A stretch of 64,000 nt of DNA from Gaeumannomyces sp. JS-464 (Eukaryota > Ascomycota > Sordariomycetes > Magnaporthales > Magnaporthaceae): contig NGZR01000005.1 in NCBI GenBank assembly GCA_002197995.1, forward strand, positions 4,216,001 to 4,280,000. Reading direction: 5' to 3'. The first letter of the stretch is position 1; each line of letters starts with the position of its first letter. Both the position numbers and the translations under genes were made by a program. The notes under the pieces were generated by a model. That model was not told the origin of the DNA. It saw nothing but the letters and a program-made list of their open reading frames with translations, and searched no databases. Shown here one piece after another: positions 54,477 through 64,000 of this stretch.

Positions 54477-55090
54477 CGAGTCGGATTGACAGCCCCCCGA
54501 GACTTTGGAAAGATGCCTGTTCTCCCGGTGGCTTTTCTTGGATTAAACATGCACACCACAGGCCTAATAGGGGAAATGCCCATTCAGGAGGCGGGACGGA
54601 GCACGTATACCCTCCTCAATCAATCATCTGCACGTGAGGACGATGTGTTCTGAGCTATTCTACATTGAAACTAACATACCTCCTACCTCGTCTTTTCCCT
54701 AATCTTGAATCCCAAGACGCACCAACACTGCATACATGGCGCAGCTATCGCCCGTGGAAAAGAAGTAAACGACACAAATGTACCAACAAGAAAAAGGATG
54801 TGGGACAGAAAAGACAAGGTACTATTCCCTTTGCAGGGTGCGGTTTGGGTATTGGTGTGCCGGGAGAAGGGAAGCGCAACGACTGGAATTCCAGAACGAC
54901 CGCAACTCATTTCTACCGACTTTGGAGTGGCGGTGACATGCGGATGATGTCATCTTAAGTCACCGACACAGACGGGACGAGGTCGCCAGGCCCGAAGCCC
55001 CCCTGTACATCCAGCCTGAATTGATGAGTGGGCGGAGAGGAGAGTGACAAGAGTTGGTGGCCGAGCCACCGAGCTCGAGACATACAGAAC
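54477..55090. other. convergent 3' region
   Basis: 614 bases with no supported gene between the orphan and the HMG-box gene. Likely holds both 3' UTRs. Confidence 0.6.
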
Positions 55091-56221
55091 CTAGGACAGC
55101 CCTGCGTTCTTCTTGTCCACTTCGTACCGGGCCTTGTCTGCAATAGACATGTCGATAAAGGGCTGTTGGTGAGGATGGGTGTTAGTGGCGGCTCGTCAAT
55201 CTGGTATAAAGTAATAATTATGATAGCCAAAGGCGCCCTTTGGGCCATATCGTACCTTGCGCTCGTCCGTCGACATTGTTTTCCACTGGGCACCAGCGGA
55301 TTTCGCATGCTCAGTAACGCTCTTCTGGCAGGGTCGCGAGGAGTGAAACCCTTTAGCATGTAGAAGAAGAATGGCGTCATCGGGCGCTTGGGAAGACGGG
55401 CATCCTTGATCTGCGGTGCTGAGACCTTGTGGACGCGGCGGAGGCGGGAGCGCGCCTGGTTTGCGATTTTCACCTCTGCTGGAGTGTGGCTCTCCACCCA
55501 GGCCTTGTAGGCGGCCTTGTTTGCCACAAGATTCGCCTGCGCGATCTCCTTGAGGTTCTGATGATGCCGCGGTATGGGTTAGAAACTTGCTGCCGTTCTT
55601 GCACCTTGAAGGCACTACGTACCTCGAGCTCTGTGGTCGACAGCTGCTTGAAGCTCTTGCTGAGAGCGGTGACGTCCTGCGTAGGGTTCTGGGACTTCCC
55701 CTGAGTCTTCTGGGTCAGGTAAACGAGCCAGGACCGCGAAGGGAGCTGAGTCGGCGGGGATAAGGTCTTCTTCGCCAGCTTCCTCTTTTCGGAAGCCAGC
55801 TTCTCCTCGGGGTCAGCGGCTTCTTCGCCTTGGCTGCCTTCTTCTTCTTCGGTTTGGCAGCCTTGGACCTGCCCTTGGACTTGACAGCCCTGGAACGCTT
55901 GGCAGTCTTCGTAGCCCTGGTAGACTTGGTCGCCTTGGTCGTCTTGGTCGACGTCTTTTGCGCCCCAGCGGCGCGGCCCTTGGTCGCCTTGGTCGCGGTA
56001 GCCTTGGCGGCACTCGCGGCTGGCTTGCGGGCGGTCTTGGTGCTGGCAGCGGCGGTTGCCATGCTCCGGGCCACAACGGTCAGGCGGTAGGCGCACGAGG
56101 CGCTCCGGTTGAGGACCACCCGCGCGGAGAGGCGGCCTAGGCCACCGCGGGCCGGCAGGGAGCCGGTGGCGCCATGGGCGCGCGCGACTTGCAGCGCGGC
56201 GGGACGGATGGCAGACCACAT
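55091..56221 (-). CDS. mitochondrial HMG-box protein with two boxes and H1-like linker
   Basis: Three exons: 56221-55623, 55557-55256 and 55162-55091, about 324 residues; introns are 65 and 93 bases. The N-terminus (MWSAIRPAALQVARAHGATG) is Arg/Ala-rich with no acidic residues, a credible mitochondrial presequence. Residues about 61-134 are a Lys/Ala/Thr-rich stretch resembling a histone H1 tail. HMG box 1 follows (RSWLVYLTQKTQGKSQNPTQ to ANKAAYKAWVESH), then box 2 (RPMTPFFFYMLKG, VTEHAKSAGAQWKTMS, ending KPFIDMSIADKARYEVDKK). The type is Abf2/TFAM-like: packaging of mtDNA into nucleoids. Frame breaks lie at 55813-55817 (a C run one base short) and near 55325 inside box 2. It is divergent from prp5, 918 bases apart. 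Nuclear localisation is the main alternative. Confidence 0.82.
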
Positions 56222-57139
56222 GGTGGAAAATGGGTCGGCGCTTGAGATTTCAGACTCAAACGGTTATTCGTGGTGGCGTCGGTTGTGTGGTCGTCGATTG
56301 ATTGATTGGATCTGGATTGTAGTGTGTTCCAGGAAGCTCCCCACCGACGTTAAGGTCTGCGGTAGATTAGGTAGGTGGTAGGTCGGTGCCTGCCAGTGCC
56401 TCTTGGAGGAGTCGAGGTCAAGTAACATGGAACTACCACCATTTATTGCATGGATGCAAGCTTCGTTCGCTCACGCAGCTGTGGAGCCCAGCCCCTTGTT
56501 TTGCACTCGCAATGAGGGGAACGGGATTGCGTGGGAGCGTGGGAGCCATGCAGCGGCACTGTACCTTGCTCGACGCAAAGGATACCAGGGCTTCAAGCCT
56601 TGAGTGGCTTGCGCCCCAGGTATTGCGCCTAGTTAGAATGTACCCCTCCAGGCGACATCACGTGCTACCTGGCAATTTTGTGCATCTCTATTTCGTACGA
56701 TGGTCCGTGCATCGGAACCACAGGCCCCCACCCCAAGGAGAGTGAAATCCACTTGATCGCCTGCGACCTGCAGTCTCACCTCGCAGGCAGCCAAGGAGCC
56801 ATCCCGATCTGATAACCAAAAAAAAAAGTCCGAACAAAAAAGAAAAAGAAAAAGAAAGAGAAGAAAGAGAGAAAAAAGTCGCGACCCCCATCTCGAGGTG
56901 TTGCAACGCTCAATCACTCTCCCTCCAGCTGCGGCCAACACACATTGGCGGCTGCAGTCTAGCGTCCAGCGCAGGCCACCATCGTCTTGCTCCACGACAG
57001 CGCCTCCATCCAAGCCTGGCCTCTTGGTGGATAGCCAGAGCAGGCATCCTTTGGCGCCTCTTCAATAACCTTGACTCTGCAGCACCCTCGAAAGAAGTAC
57101 ATCTCACCAAAAAGTGCCTCTTGAGCCGCCAGCAGCACA
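56222..57139. other. divergent promoter region, HMG-box gene / prp5
   Basis: 918 bases with no supported gene. Contains a TTAGGTAGGTGGTAGG block at about 56367-56382 and an A-rich, AAAAAG-repeated tract at 56818-56880. Confidence 0.55.
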
Positions 57140-60100
57140 ATGGCTCGCCCCAGAACGTCACGCTCACCATCTCCTGCAGGAAGCCAGCAGTCCTCAAGAC
57201 GGAACACAAAGGATGAAGAGAGACGTGATCGTGGTGGCAACCGGGACAGACCCCGCGATCGCCACCGCTCCCGCAGCCCTGCCGACGTGAGCTCTCTCTC
57301 TAGCCCTGGAGTCTTGCCGCGCGTGCCTACTAACTTGCGCCCGCCACAGCGCCGCTATCGAGACCGAGATCGAGACCGAGACCGTGACCGCGAGCGGGAC
57401 CGTGACCGCGATCGCGACCATGGCACATATCGCCGCCGCGACCGCTCCCGCGACCGTTCCCGTGACCGGTCCCTAGACCGCCGAGATGACGACTACTACC
57501 GTAGCGGACGCAGGGACGGCATCGCCAACCGCGACCGTCGCCGCTCGCGCGACCGCCTTCGCGACAGGGACCGATCGCCGCCAAGGCGCCGTCCGCGTAG
57601 TCGCGACACCGAGCGAGATCACCGCGCCAGGCGAGATGACTCCCTTGATCGAAACCGTTCCCGCCACGAGGACACCGACCCGGGACCGCGTGGCAGAGCT
57701 GATGACCAGCGTCAACGTATGTCTGGCGCAGTCGACGGCGGCCGGCCCAAGGAAGTTGATGTATGCTGTCGTCCCATAGTAACCCAATTTGATCCCGGTA
57801 ACAGAGTTGCTGACAGTCCGCAGACCGCCAAGACCGTTCAGTCCCAGGCGCAGTCGGAGGCCGACAAGAAAGCTGAGAGGCTAGCTAAGCTGGAGGCGTG
57901 GAAGAAGAAGAAAGAGATGGAGCAACGCAAGGACAGCGCCGCAACACCCGGCAGCACTAGGAAACTACTCGCCGAGATGGACGTCAAGGCCACGGGAATT
58001 CCTACCACTATCATGTCTCCGTCCAATGGAACGACTCCGGGGTCCGCCTCTCCAGCGGCCTCCCAATCGGCCCAGGAGGCGCTGCCAGCGGTCCCTTACG
58101 GTGGCAAGTTTGACCCAAAGGCCATGGCTAAGAAATCGGGCGGTCGGCATCAGTCTCCCACTGTCCTCGGAGCCATCAAGGGTCGTCCTGTCGAGAAGAC
58201 TGCGACGGCCCCGACAACTTCCTCAACTGGTACGCCGAACCCGCAGGATTTTACTTTTTGTTCGAACGCCCAGTTCCCGAGTGCTGACCGACCTGCAGCC
58301 ATCCTCGCTACCGCAAGGGAAAACCCATCAGTGGCTTTGGATTCCAAAAATCTTCTGAACACGACAAGGCCCCGACAAAACGGAAGCTGAATCTGGACGA
58401 CGAGGAGACGTCGAAGCGCAAGCTGGCCAAGCTCCCTGACGTTTCCCTTGAATCCACAGACAACACGCCATATGTGGAGCAGGCCGACGATGACGACGAC
58501 TCGGATGTGATAACTTCGCGGGGACCGAAGAGGAGGCTGCCGCTGCGGCCCGAGCCGCCCATGAGCGGCGCGAGGAGCGGATGCTACAGCAGAGCATGGC
58601 CATACAAACAGACGACAACAGCGAAGCCCCCCCAGCGGCGAACGGTGAGACCGTCGATGTCGATGCTGTGGCGCCCCAGGAAGGCATGGCCATGGAGATC
58701 GACGAGAAGGACGCGGTGGAAGAAGACGTCGATCCGCTTGACGCCTTCATGGCGGATTTGGAAGGGCCTACCGCCAGCGCGCGAAGCAAGCCGGCCAAGG
58801 CTGCGAGCGGTTCCAAGCCAGCACCTGTCCCAGAGGCGTACTTCAGCGACGACTGAACTTTGCCTCTGGCACCGCGGAGGATACCGATGCCAAGACTCTC
58901 CTTGCTCTAACTGCTAAGCGCAAGAAGAAAGAGACCCCAAGATCGACTACAGCAAGCTTATCTTGGAGTCATCCGCAAGAACTTCTGGGTTGAGCCCTCG
59001 GAGCTAAGCGAGATGACCGAGGCCGATGTGGCTGAATTGCGCCTCGAGCTGGACGGTATCAAAGTGTCAGGCAAGGATGTTCCCAAGCCGGTGCAGAAGT
59101 GGTCGCACTGCGGTCTGACACGGCCGATCCTCGATGTCATCGACAAGCTGGCCTACGATAAGCCAACAGCCATTCAGATGCAGGCTCTTCCCGTCATCAT
59201 GTCGGGCCGGGACATGGTGGCGTGGCCAAGACAGGATCCGGCAAGACCATGGGCATTCCTTCTTCCCATGTTCCGCCACATCAAAGACCAGGAGCCCGTC
59301 AAGGACGCCGAGGGACCCATCGGCCTGATTTTGACTCCCACCCGTGAGCTTGCTGTTCAGATTTTCCGCGACTGCAAACCATTTCTGAAAGCGCTTGGCC
59401 TGCGCGCCGTCTGCGCATACGGCGGACCCCCTATCAAAGATCAGATCGCCGACCTGAAACGTGGTGCAGAGATTGTGGTTGCAACGACAGGTCGGATGAT
59501 TGATCTCCTGGCGGCGAACCAGGGCCGTGTAGTCAGCCTGCGGCGGACCACGTACATTGTCCTCGACGAGGCTGACAGGATGTTCGATATGGGCTTCGAG
59601 CCCCAGGTCACCAAGATCCTGGGTAACGCCAGGCCAGACCTCCAGACAGTACTATTCTCGGCCACGATGCCAAAGATCATGGACGCGCTTGTCAAAAAGG
59701 TGCTCAAAAACCCGGTGGAGATTGAGGTTGGCGGCAAGAGCGTGGTTGCGTCGGAGATCACGCAGGTTGTCGAGATCAGGGAGGAGAAGACCAAGTTCAA
59801 TCGGCTGCTGGAGCTTCTGGGAGAGCTCTACGTGGACGATGACGACGTCCGGGCCCTAGTCTTTGTCGAGAGGCAGGAAAAGGCAGACGAGCTGTTGCGC
59901 GAGCTGCTACGCAAGGGTTGGGGTTGCATGTCCCTCCATGGCGGAAAGGACCAGGTGGACAGAGACTCGACCATCGCAGACTTCAAGTCGGGCGTCTGTC
60001 CTATTCTCATAGCCACATCGGTGGCGGCTCGGGGCCTCGACGTGAAGCAGCTCAAGCTTGTAGTCAACTACGATGCCCCGAACCACCTCGAGGACTACGT

Positions 60101-60986
60101 TCACCGTGCTGGCCGGACGGGCCGGGCGGGGAACACGGGCACGGCGGTGACATTTATCACAGAGGAGCAGGAGAACTGCTCCATCGGAATCGCTAAGGCT
60201 CTGGAGCAGAGCGGCCAGCCTGTGCCGGAGCGGCTCATTGAGATGCGCAAGTCCTTCAAGGACAAGATCAAGGCGGGTCAGGCTAAAGATCAGTCCGGAT
60301 TCGGCGGCAAGGGTCTCGAGCGACTGGACAAGGAACGAGAAGCGGCACGCAACCGCGAGCGCAAGACACACAAGGCTGAAGGAGAAGACGAGGACGTGGC
60401 GGAGGAGAAGGCGAGCAAGGACGACGAGAAAAAGCTGAAAGCGTCGACGGCCATCTTGTCTGCAGCTTCGGCAATCGTCTCCCGGGACGCAGCCAAGGCG
60501 GAGGCGGAGGCGAAGGGCTCGGCAACGTCCAACGAAACCACAGTCTCGACAGGCGCAAAGGGTGGGGCGCTAGACAAGGCGGCATCAGCCATTGAGATGA
60601 TCAACGCGCGGCTTGCCAAGGCCGGGCAGTTGAGACCCGGGCAGCCGATCGACAACAAAGGGCCGGACGCGGGCGCATTCCACGCGACGCTGGAGATCAA
60701 CGACTTCCCGCAGAAGGCACGCTGGGCCGTCACCAACCGCACCAACGTGGCCAAAATCCTGGACGCGACGGGCACGTCCATCACGACCAAGGGCACATAT
60801 TACGCGCCGGGCAAGGAACCGGCGGCGGGTGCGGACCCCAAGCTGTACATTCTCATCGAGGGCGACACGGAGCTTGTTGTGGGCAACGCCTTGTCGGAGC
60901 TCACACGCCTCCTCCGCGAAGGCACGATAGCTGCGGCAGATGCTGAAAGCCGTGCCCCGGCCAGCGGCAGATACACCATCACGTGA
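57140..60986 (+). CDS. prp5: Prp5 (DDX46-like) DEAD-box ATPase of the prespliceosome
   Basis: About 1218 residues. Three introns of 63, 63 and 69 bases (57287-57349, 57762-57824, 58230-58298), all stop-free multiples of three, have ACTAAC or CTGAC branch sites. The N-terminus is an RS/RD-rich region with Arg-Asp dipeptide repeats, then acidic and Lys-rich segments. The DEAD core follows: Q-motif region near [20 protein letters not shown], Walker A expected as [22 protein letters not shown] in [29 protein letters not shown] and [10 protein letters not shown]. The C-terminus ([20 protein letters not shown]) is typical of Prp5/DDX46. It remodels U2 snRNP at branch-site selection. Seven single-base breaks: 58325, 58526, 58853, 58933, 58972, 59220 and 59252. 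The last two garble Walker A in the raw frame. Confidence 0.95.
57350..57420 (+). repeat. Arg-Asp dipeptide-coding hexamer repeat
   Basis: Imperfect tandem CGAGAC/CGTGAC-type hexamers encode alternating Arg-Asp (with one Glu) in the N-terminal region of Prp5. The codons vary at third positions (CGA, CGT, CGC; GAC, GAT), which points to selection on the protein repeat instead of fresh slippage. Confidence 0.8.
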
Positions 60987-61339
60987 TCGGAGTGCATGCC
61001 ACGAAAGCAACAGAAAAAGTTCCTTGGAATTCCCTTGCATGGCTGGTCACAGAGGAGCGCTCCAGAGCAATCGTATTGAAGGGCTGCTGGTTAATATTGG
61101 CCCATACATATATTAATTTCTATACCGAATGGTCGATGCGGTATGATGGCCATTATTCCCCGATTCGTCCCATGCGCCCGCAGAAAGAGAGACACGGAAA
61201 ATCAAAAGGCGCAACACTGGTGCGTGTTGGAGGGCAAGATGGAGGGCTAGGTTAGGGTGAAGATAGATATCTAGAGAGTAAGATTGGGAAAATGAGGCAT
61301 AAATATGCGGTGAACGATGATGGCACGAGAGCGTTGGGC
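60987..61339. other. convergent 3' region of prp5 and the small lipidated protein
   Basis: 353 bases with no supported gene; an AT-rich stretch near 61090-61125 may contain polyadenylation signals. Confidence 0.55.
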
Positions 61340-61722
61340 TTAATTGTGGCTCAAGGTCTTGGCCTGGTCGTCAATGTCTCTCTGGCGACGGTTTTCGTCG
61401 CTCACCTCCTTCAAGGTTTCGTTCCTCGTCTTCTTTTTCTGAACCTCGAGCTGGCTTGCAAGTTTTCCTGCTGGCTTGCCCTTTGCACGAGCCTCAGCTG
61501 CTTCTGCAGCTTTCCTCCTCGCGTCCTCAGCACTGGTGGAGGACGCGCTACTGCCCCCCTCGCCGCCGCCGAGGGTACGGGGCGGGCCGCCGACCTTTGG
61601 GGGCTTGGGACGAGTGGCCGAAGCCGGGACAGGGGCCGTGGTCTGCTTGGGCGGGGCGGAGCCGAGGACGCGGCCCTGGAGCGGAAGTTGTCCGACTCGG
61701 GCTTGCCGCAGCAGTTCCCCAT
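61340..61722 (-). CDS. small predicted myristoylated/palmitoylated protein, MGNCCGK
   Basis: 127 residues once one break is bridged. The ATG at 61722 gives MGNCCGKPESDNF: Gly2 in an N-myristoylation context with Cys4 and Cys5 as palmitoylation candidates. A base is missing in the GG/CC pair at 61678-61679 (three expected), after which the sequence continues QGRVLGSAPPKQTTAPVPAS, then KVGGPPRTLGGGEGGSSASS. A helical charged stretch follows (EDARRKAAEAAEARAKGKPA), then LASQLEVQKKKTRNETLKEV, and the protein ends RDIDDQAKTLSHN at a TAA (61340-61342). I believe this is a short conserved fungal family without assigned function. The lipid anchor would place it at the plasma membrane or an endomembrane. 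A GTGAGC inside the C-terminal helix is not treated as a donor. Confidence 0.72.
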
Positions 61723-62665
61723 GATGGCAGCAGCTGTGGTGGCGCCGTTGTCGGTGGCGGTGGGCGGCTGGTAATACTGCGCTAACGCCAGGTGGCTTTG
61801 GTTGGACGCAGGCAGGGGCCAGACGGAAAGAGTGTCAGGCGGCGGCGCCGCAGAGAGCGAGTCGCGCAAACGCAAAGTCGTGCGTGCGCTGCTGGACTTT
61901 GATCAATCAAGAACGGCGGGTGGTGGGGAGAGCGGAATGCGACAGAGGCCGGCGATCATGTGCGACGATTGCGAAGCTCCGCGTGTGTGTTGTGCGTTTG
62001 TGTCGTCGGGCGAGCACCTAGGAGGGGCGTGCGTGTGTGGACGTCGGTCGCCCGATGTAAGTTACTATGGAAGACGAAAGAGAGATGGCGATGGCTTCAT
62101 CAGAGTTGTGTTGGAATTCGGTCTTCTTTCTTTTCGCCTGTCGCTTCCCCCTTCGTTTGCTCAGTGCCCTCTCGCCTCTCGCAGGCAACGTAAGTGCACC
62201 CAAACCCAACCTGGCGCCCTGGGTGCCTCGGCAGGCGCTCAGGGCACTTCCCCAAGCTACTAGCAGCAGCGGCCCCGCAGTTGCCCCGCAAATCCGGTCC
62301 AATCGAGACGGGGCGGCGGGCTGACAAAACCGCGAACAAATCCAAAATCAATCCGTCTCTGCTTGCCATCAAGGTTCTCACACAAAAGTGCTCCGGCCCG
62401 CTCCAACCGACGCCGATTCTCGCCATTCCGCCGGCCCTGCGTCGATCCGACACACACACACACACACACAACCGTAATCCGCATCGCCAGCCAGCCGGCC
62501 GAGTCGCCTCTCGAAAAAAAGAACAATTGAGGGGCCGCCACGCTCGAATCACGCTCGCTTGTTCTGCCCTTGCCTGGGGTGCCCCACGCCTTCGCGCCGT
62601 TCCGCGCTGGTCCTTCTATTCCTGCCGGACCGTCCGACGCTGGCCTCGCGCTTTATGCCGCCGCC
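61723..62665. other. divergent upstream region with (CA)n repeat
   Basis: 943 bases between start codons with no supported gene. Contains the CA repeat at 62450-62470. A GCCGCC block precedes the ATG at 62666, a good fungal start context. Confidence 0.55.
62450..62470. repeat. (CA)10 microsatellite
   Basis: Ten CA dinucleotides in the leader of the Cys/His-rich gene. Likely polymorphic. Confidence 0.85.
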
Positions 62666-64000
62666 ATGATCCAAGCAGATAGGAACACCCCGAGTGTTCC
62701 CTCTCGTGGCGCCGCTTCAATGCTCTCGTTCGCCGGCGCCGCAAACCCCGCCCGCCAGCTGAGCAGCGGGCTGGACAAGGAGCTTGTCGGCTACCATGGC
62801 CACGCCCACCAGCTCCTCCCGGGTCCGGCTCACGTTGTCGACAGGGTTCATGCTGCGCCGCCCACCTTCGCCGCGGCCGCACATGCCCACGACTGGCTCC
62901 TCGCCGATGGCTACCCGGCATTTCTGGCGACCGACGCATCGTCGTCATGGGACCCCGCCGACTACGTTTACTCGTCCGGGCCGGTGCCCATGCCGCACGC
63001 CGATGGGTTTGGCCACATGATTGGCTCCCATGATGCCAACCAGGCACAGAGCGAGAGCGGGTTTGGCTGGTCAGCCGTCCCGGCCAGTGCTGCTGCGACT
63101 GCTACCAACCAAGAGGCCGCCCCCGGCCCGGCCCCGGTGCGCAGGAACTCGACGGCCAGCAGCTGCGCCGGATCTAGCTGTAGTAGCGCATGCGTCTACG
63201 GCGAGCAATGCGACATTGCCGAGCCCTGCGCGCTGGGCGACGAGTGTGGGCTCGACCAGCCTTGCGAGCTTTGGCCACGAGTGCGGGCTAGACCAGCCAT
63301 GTGACGCCTCAGACTGCGACGACGAGCCCGTCTGTGTCGACGTGTCCTGTCCGGCCTATACCTGTGAAGAAACAAAGGCAGCCGTCACCCTGGCCTCGTT
63401 CGTCGCCACCGACTCTGGCACAGATCCTTCTTCGCAGCGGCAGCAAATTAGCCCCTTGCAAACCAACCACCCAACCCTCCCCTCGACGCCCCGGCCGCGC
63501 CGCAGCAAAATCCCGCCCGCCACACTCGCTGCGATGGCTCCATGGCAGCACCCCAGACGGTCATCCAGCATCTGATCGAAAGGCACAACGATCCGTCTGC
63601 CGAGTCCTGCGTGCGGCCTTGCCTGGTGGACCAGCCGCCAAACTACGCTGTTTGTCCGATGCCGTGCTTGCTGCAACACCCCCAGCTGCATGGCCACGAG
63701 TACTCATGCGACGAGAGCATGTTCTTCACGGCTCTCGACGGCAATAGCCTTATGGACTGCTACAACCCATCCGTGCTGGCGTCTGACTGCAGTGCCCACT
63801 GGACAAGCGGAGACGAGCTTCTTCAGCACTGGCACATGCAGCACAGGGCCATGTTTCTTCACTCACAGCAGCAGCACCACCACCACGATCACCAGGTGGA
63901 ACAGGACTTTGGTGCTATCTCGTCTCACGGGCGCCTCCATACCCCGCCATACATGTCATCTCAAGAGGATTCTATGGCAGTCCACGCGCACCTCTCGCTG
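62666..64000 (+). CDS. Cys/His-rich protein, probable zinc-binding transcription factor, 3' truncated by window
   Basis: Runs off the window. The frame is open from 62570, but the ATG at 62666 in GCCGCC context (MIQADRNTPSVPSRGAASML) is the likely start. The first 170 residues are Ala/His/Pro-rich. Then comes a Cys-rich block: SSCAGSSCSSACVYGEQCDI, AEPCALGDECGLDQPCELGH, ECGLDQPCDASDCDDEPVCV, in which ECGLDQPC occurs twice. After a linker come VIQHLIERHNDPSAESCVRP, CPMPCLLQHPQLHGHEYSCD and the C2H2-like SDCSAHWTSGDELLQHWHMQ, followed by a Gln/His run. Two compensating breaks: 63270-63272 (one T too many) and near 63480 (a C missing). The pattern suggests a C2H2 regulator, perhaps of the zinc-responsive Zap1 type, but no complete canonical finger lies in view. 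Family is uncertain. Confidence 0.6.

Noticed and set aside
419..63490. Programmed ribosomal frameshifting as the explanation for the frame breaks
   Set aside because: The sites lack a shared slippery motif plus downstream structure, occur in many unrelated genes, and often come as compensating pairs. Sequence error is simpler.
1..64000. Secondary-metabolite cluster, transposon, CRISPR or prophage
   Set aside because: No polyketide/NRPS, transposase, reverse transcriptase, spaced direct repeats or phage genes were seen; the gene set is fungal housekeeping.

Overview
The window is nuclear DNA from a filamentous ascomycete, most likely a Sordariomycete. The evidence is GC-rich, intron-poor coding sequence, introns mostly 58-120 nt long with GTRAGT-like donors and CTRAC/CTAAC branch sites, and a set of single-copy fungal housekeeping proteins with Neurospora/Magnaporthe-like architecture. 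There are no bacterial-style operons, and I recognised no transposon, tRNA, rRNA or CRISPR. I cannot name the species; recurrent intergenic CCTAGGTAGG words would fit several Sordariomycete genomes.

Layout. 0.4-10 kb: a G-patch/DUF4187 protein, a mitochondrial PPR-like protein (-), RCL1 (18S rRNA processing), a Dsc4-like ER/Golgi E3 ligase subunit (-) and the alpha subunit of cytosolic phenylalanyl-tRNA synthetase. 10-19 kb: NPL4 (-), SEC66, a short conserved orphan (-) and ORC3 (-). 20-31 kb: a six-exon PWWP chromatin protein (-) and the spliceosomal RNA helicase BRR2 (-). 31-40 kb: a coiled-coil orphan, RFC2 (-), a UBE2Z-like E2 with a second C-terminal E2 fold, and a low-complexity orphan (-). 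40-46.5 kb is gene-poor: a 52-base C homopolymer, a small Ser-rich orphan, a DUF2417/alpha-beta hydrolase membrane protein and a 2.4 kb stretch with no recognised gene. 46.5-64 kb: the LIM-RhoGAP LRG1, ERG26 (-), a conserved orphan, a mitochondrial HMG-box protein with an H1-like linker (-), the spliceosomal DEAD-box helicase PRP5, a small predicted lipid-anchored protein (-), and the 5' part of a Cys/His-rich probable regulator that runs off the window.

The genes do not form a pathway cluster. They are ordinary core functions (splicing, replication, ERAD/ubiquitin, secretion, sterol synthesis, translation, Rho signalling), many in divergent pairs that share intergenic regions of about 0.6-0.9 kb. 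No new multi-gene system was found.

The strongest structural signal is technical. About forty single-base frame breaks, most of them in short homopolymers, cut otherwise intact essential genes. Several coding regions (NPL4, PRP5, the E2, the small lipidated protein) are readable only by following the protein across frames. CDS coordinates below are therefore gene spans; introns and frame breaks are given in the evidence, and protein lengths assume the breaks are sequence errors. Biologically the most interesting items are the double-E2 protein with a 12-nt microexon beside its catalytic Cys, a GC-AG intron in NPL4, and the fact that all four introns of the two spliceosomal helicase genes are multiples of three and stop-free.
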